Of a stretch of 64,000 nucleotides of DNA, positions 61,967 through 64,000 are shown one piece after another (position 1 is the first letter of the stretch; each line of letters opens with the position of its first letter). Location of the stretch: NCBI GenBank assembly GCA_934621295.1, contig CAKTVB010000003.1:186001-250000 (forward strand), read 5' to 3'. This DNA comes from an uncultured Collinsella sp. (GTDB lineage Bacteria; Actinomycetota; Coriobacteriia; Coriobacteriales; Coriobacteriaceae). The position numbers were made by a program, and so were the translations under genes. Under the pieces are notes generated by a model. It searched no databases. It worked only from the letters and a program-made list of their open reading frames with translations, and had not been told where the DNA came from.

Positions 61967-64000
61967 TTATTCGTTGTCGCCGGCGGTAAGCTGAGTCGCC
62001 GACAGCGTACCATCGGTAGCAGCAGCCGCATCGGGCCACACCCAGTTGGTAAAGGCCGGATGATCGTAACCCTCGTCCACGGCAAACTGGAAGGCCTCCT
62101 CGCGGAAGTTCTCCCACTCCTCAATCTGCGCCGCCCACTTCTGAGCGTCCACGATACGCAGGGCATCGGCAGCAAGTGCCCAGCGGTCCATGTTGTTGAG
62201 GCGAAGCATGTCGAAGGGAGTCGTCGTGGAGCCCTTCTCCTCGTAGCCGTGCACGCGGAAGTTATCGTGGTTGGGACGATCCCAAATCAGGCGATGGATG
62301 GTGCCCGCATATGCATGGAAGCAGAAGAGGACCGGCTTGTCGGTGCCAAAGAACTCGGCAAAGCGCTCGTTAGAGATGGCTTGGTCATTCTCGGACACGT
62401 TCTTGATCTTGAGCAGGTCAACCACGTTCACAAAGGTCGCCTTCACGCCAATCTTCTTGAGCATGTCGAGCGCTGCCAGAGCCTCGAGCGTAGGCACGTC
62501 ACCGCAAGAAGCGATGACCAGGTCGGCCTCATCAAGGCTGCTGGCGCTGCTCGCCCACTTCCACTCGGCAAGACCCTCTTCGAGCTCGGCGCGAGCCTCA
62601 TCCACCGTGATGAACGTCGGCGCAGGCTGCTTGCCGCAGAAGATGGCATTCACGCAGTTCGTGGACGTATAGGCGCGCTCGGCCACGGCAAGCGCCATGT
62701 TGGCGTCGCACGGATAGTACGCGTTGACCACGTGCGTGTCATTAGCCTTGTTGAGCAGCAGGTCCACAAAGCCCGGATCCTGATGCGAGAAGCCGTTGTG
62801 ATCCTGGCGCCATACGTGGCTGGAAAGCAGGATGTTCAAGCCGGAGATCGGGGCACGCCAGGGAATCTCGCGCACGCAGGCCTCAAGCCACTTGCAATGC
62901 TGGTTGACCATGGAGTCGACGATATGCACGAACGACTCGTAGGAACTCCACACGCCGTGACGACCGGTAAGGGTATAGGCCTCGAGGAAGCCTTCGCACT
63001 GATGCTCGGACAGCTGCTCAACCACGCGACCGGTGGGCGCCAACAGCTCGTCGTTATCGGCGTCGGCATAATAGCCGCCATCCCATTGCTTGCGCGTCAC
63101 CTTGTAAGCATCCTGCAGACGGTTGGATGCCGTCTCGTCCGGACCAAAGATGCGGAAGTCGTCGTTGAGCTCCATGACATCGGCGGTATAGGCACCAAAG
63201 ACGCGTGCCGCCTCGGTCGCACCCCAGCCGTGGCCCTTTTCTGCCACGGGGACCTCATGGGCATGGATATCGGGCAGCGCGAGCTCATGGCGCACCTTGC
63301 CGCCGTTCGCGTTGGGATTGGCACCGATGCGCAGGTCGCCCTTGGGCATGAAGGACGTCACCTCGGGGCGAATCTGGCCCTCCGCGGTAAAGAGCTCCTC
63401 CGGCTTATACGAGCGAAGCCAGCTGCGCAGCACGCGGAAGTGCTCGTGCGTATCCTTGGCAGATGCCAGAGGCACCTGGTGCGCACGCCAGCTGCCCTCG
63501 GTCTTTTTACCATCGATATGCTTGGGGCACGTCCAGCCCTTGGGCGTACGGAACACGATCATCGGGTAGACAGGACGCGTCTCGTCGCCCGCCTCGGCGC
63601 GCGCCTTGATGTCACAAATCTTGTTGAAGACCTCTTCGAATAGATCGGCAAAACGACGATGGATGGAGCTGTGGGGCTCATTGTCGAAGCCGGCCACAAA
63701 GAAGTGCGGCTCGTAGCCCATGCCCTCGAAGAACTTGGTGAGCTCCTCGTCAGAGATGCGCGCCAGAATCGTGGGGTTGGCAATCTTATAGCCGTTGAGG
63801 TGCAGAATCGGCAGCACGATGCCATCGGTCTTGGGATTCACGAGCTTGTTGGACTGCCAAGAGGTCGCAAGCGGGCCGGTCTCGGACTCGCCATCGCCCA
63901 CCACAGCCACGGCAAGAAGGCTCGGGTTGTCCATCACGGCGCCATATGCGTGGGACAGGGTATAGCCAAGCTCGCCGCCCTCGTGGATGGAACCCGGAGT
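61967..64000 (-). CDS. xfp: Xylulose-5-phosphate/fructose-6-phosphate phosphoketolase (5' end beyond window)
   Basis: ThDP enzyme producing acetyl phosphate from xylulose 5-phosphate (and usually fructose 6-phosphate), the key step of the phosphoketolase or bifid shunt. The last about 677 residues are visible; some 140-150 N-terminal residues lie outside. Motifs: GSIHEGGELGYTLSHAYGA at the edge, ThDP-binding VVGDGESETGPLATSW, HLNGYKIANPT, GYEPHFF, RTPKGWTCPKHIDGKKTEGSWRAHQVP, FGPDETASNRL, and SSHVWRQDHNGFSHQDPGF. The reading frame is intact. It implies heterofermentative acetate production in this organism. Confidence 0.95.
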   Translation of the reverse strand, partial: TPGSIHEGGELGYTLSHAYGAVMDNPSLLAVAVVGDGESETGPLATSWQSNKLVNPKTDGIVLPILHLNGYKIANPTILARISDEELTKFFEGMGYEPHFFVAGFDNEPHSSIHRRFADLFEEVFNKICDIKARAEAGDETRPVYPMIVFRTPKGWTCPKHIDGKKTEGSWRAHQVPLASAKDTHEHFRVLRSWLRSYKPEELFTAEGQIRPEVTSFMPKGDLRIGANPNANGGKVRHELALPDIHAHEVPVAEKGHGWGATEAARVFGAYTADVMELNDDFRIFGPDETASNRLQDAYKVTRKQWDGGYYADADNDELLAPTGRVVEQLSEHQCEGFLEAYTLTGRHGVWSSYESFVHIVDSMVNQHCKWLEACVREIPWRAPISGLNILLSSHVWRQDHNGFSHQDPGFVDLLLNKANDTHVVNAYYPCDANMALAVAERAYTSTNCVNAIFCGKQPAPTFITVDEARAELEEGLAEWKWASSASSLDEADLVIASCGDVPTLEALAALDMLKKIGVKATFVNVVDLLKIKNVSENDQAISNERFAEFFGTDKPVLFCFHAYAGTIHRLIWDRPNHDNFRVHGYEEKGSTTTPFDMLRLNNMDRWALAADALRIVDAQKWAAQIEEWENFREEAFQFAVDEGYDHPAFTNWVWPDAAAATDGTLSATQLTAGDNE

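Overview
The window reads as about 64 kb of chromosome from a high-GC Gram-positive bacterium. A Coriobacteriia, Collinsella-like gut actinobacterium is my best guess. The signs are the actinobacterial FHA / PP2C / RodA-PBP / PASTA-kinase locus, a paired TrkA system, a D-xylulose-5-phosphate/fructose-6-phosphate phosphoketolase, DegV and strongly GC-ending codons. No 16S gene is present, so the genus is inference. I see no prophage, IS element or CRISPR array. The region is mostly core metabolism with a few accessory islets.

Layout. 1-8.2 kb: cell-wall growth and Ser/Thr signalling operon (fhaA, fhaB, pstP, a RodA-PBP fusion, pknB). 8.4-14.4 kb: envelope genes (murB, a CHAP-type hydrolase, galE, a polyprenyl synthase, a peptidoglycan-binding protein and an unlisted 47-residue membrane protein). 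14.5-14.8 kb: tRNA-Gln(UUG) with a 98-bp direct duplication of its 3' end. 15-21.4 kb: tex, an orphan protein with a Toprim/JetD-like C-terminus, and cstA behind a terminator-bearing leader. 22-26 kb: a lipoprotein, pyrE and an amino-acid ABC importer. 26.2-33.5 kb: an LPATA surface protein, an M42 peptidase, ilvE, a decayed lipoprotein gene, a DedA protein, a RelE/Phd-type toxin-antitoxin pair and cysE. 33.5-37.8 kb: a heterodimeric ABC exporter under a MarR regulator. 37.9-44.8 kb: nitroreductase, DegV, a candidate 6S-like RNA, a Fis-type regulator, a YfcE-type phosphodiesterase, larC and small membrane proteins. 44.8-53.7 kb: a complete histidine pathway (hisK on plus; hisZ-hisG fusion, D, C, B, H, A, F, I, E on minus). 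53.9-60.6 kb: potassium module (kdpD, kdpE, a Na,K-ATPase-like P-type ATPase and two TrkA/RCK proteins). 60.8-64 kb: an aldo/keto reductase and phosphoketolase, which runs off the end.

How the genes work together. In the first operon the kinase PknB and phosphatase PstP act on FHA readers that probably control the fused SEDS polymerase/transpeptidase. MurB supplies precursors. The his operon contains every pathway step once the neighbouring PHP phosphatase is counted. In the potassium module a KdpD/KdpE pair sits beside a P2C-like ATPase rather than KdpFABC, and a three-fold 11-bp direct repeat lies just upstream of that ATPase.

The least explained items are the rod-like RNA candidate at 40.16-40.41 kb, the orphan Toprim protein, the cstA leader, the KdpDE-P2C ATPase arrangement and several structured intergenic elements. 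Start codons were moved from the longest frame whenever a clear Shine-Dalgarno pointed to another start. No database search was run, so family names rest on motif recognition.
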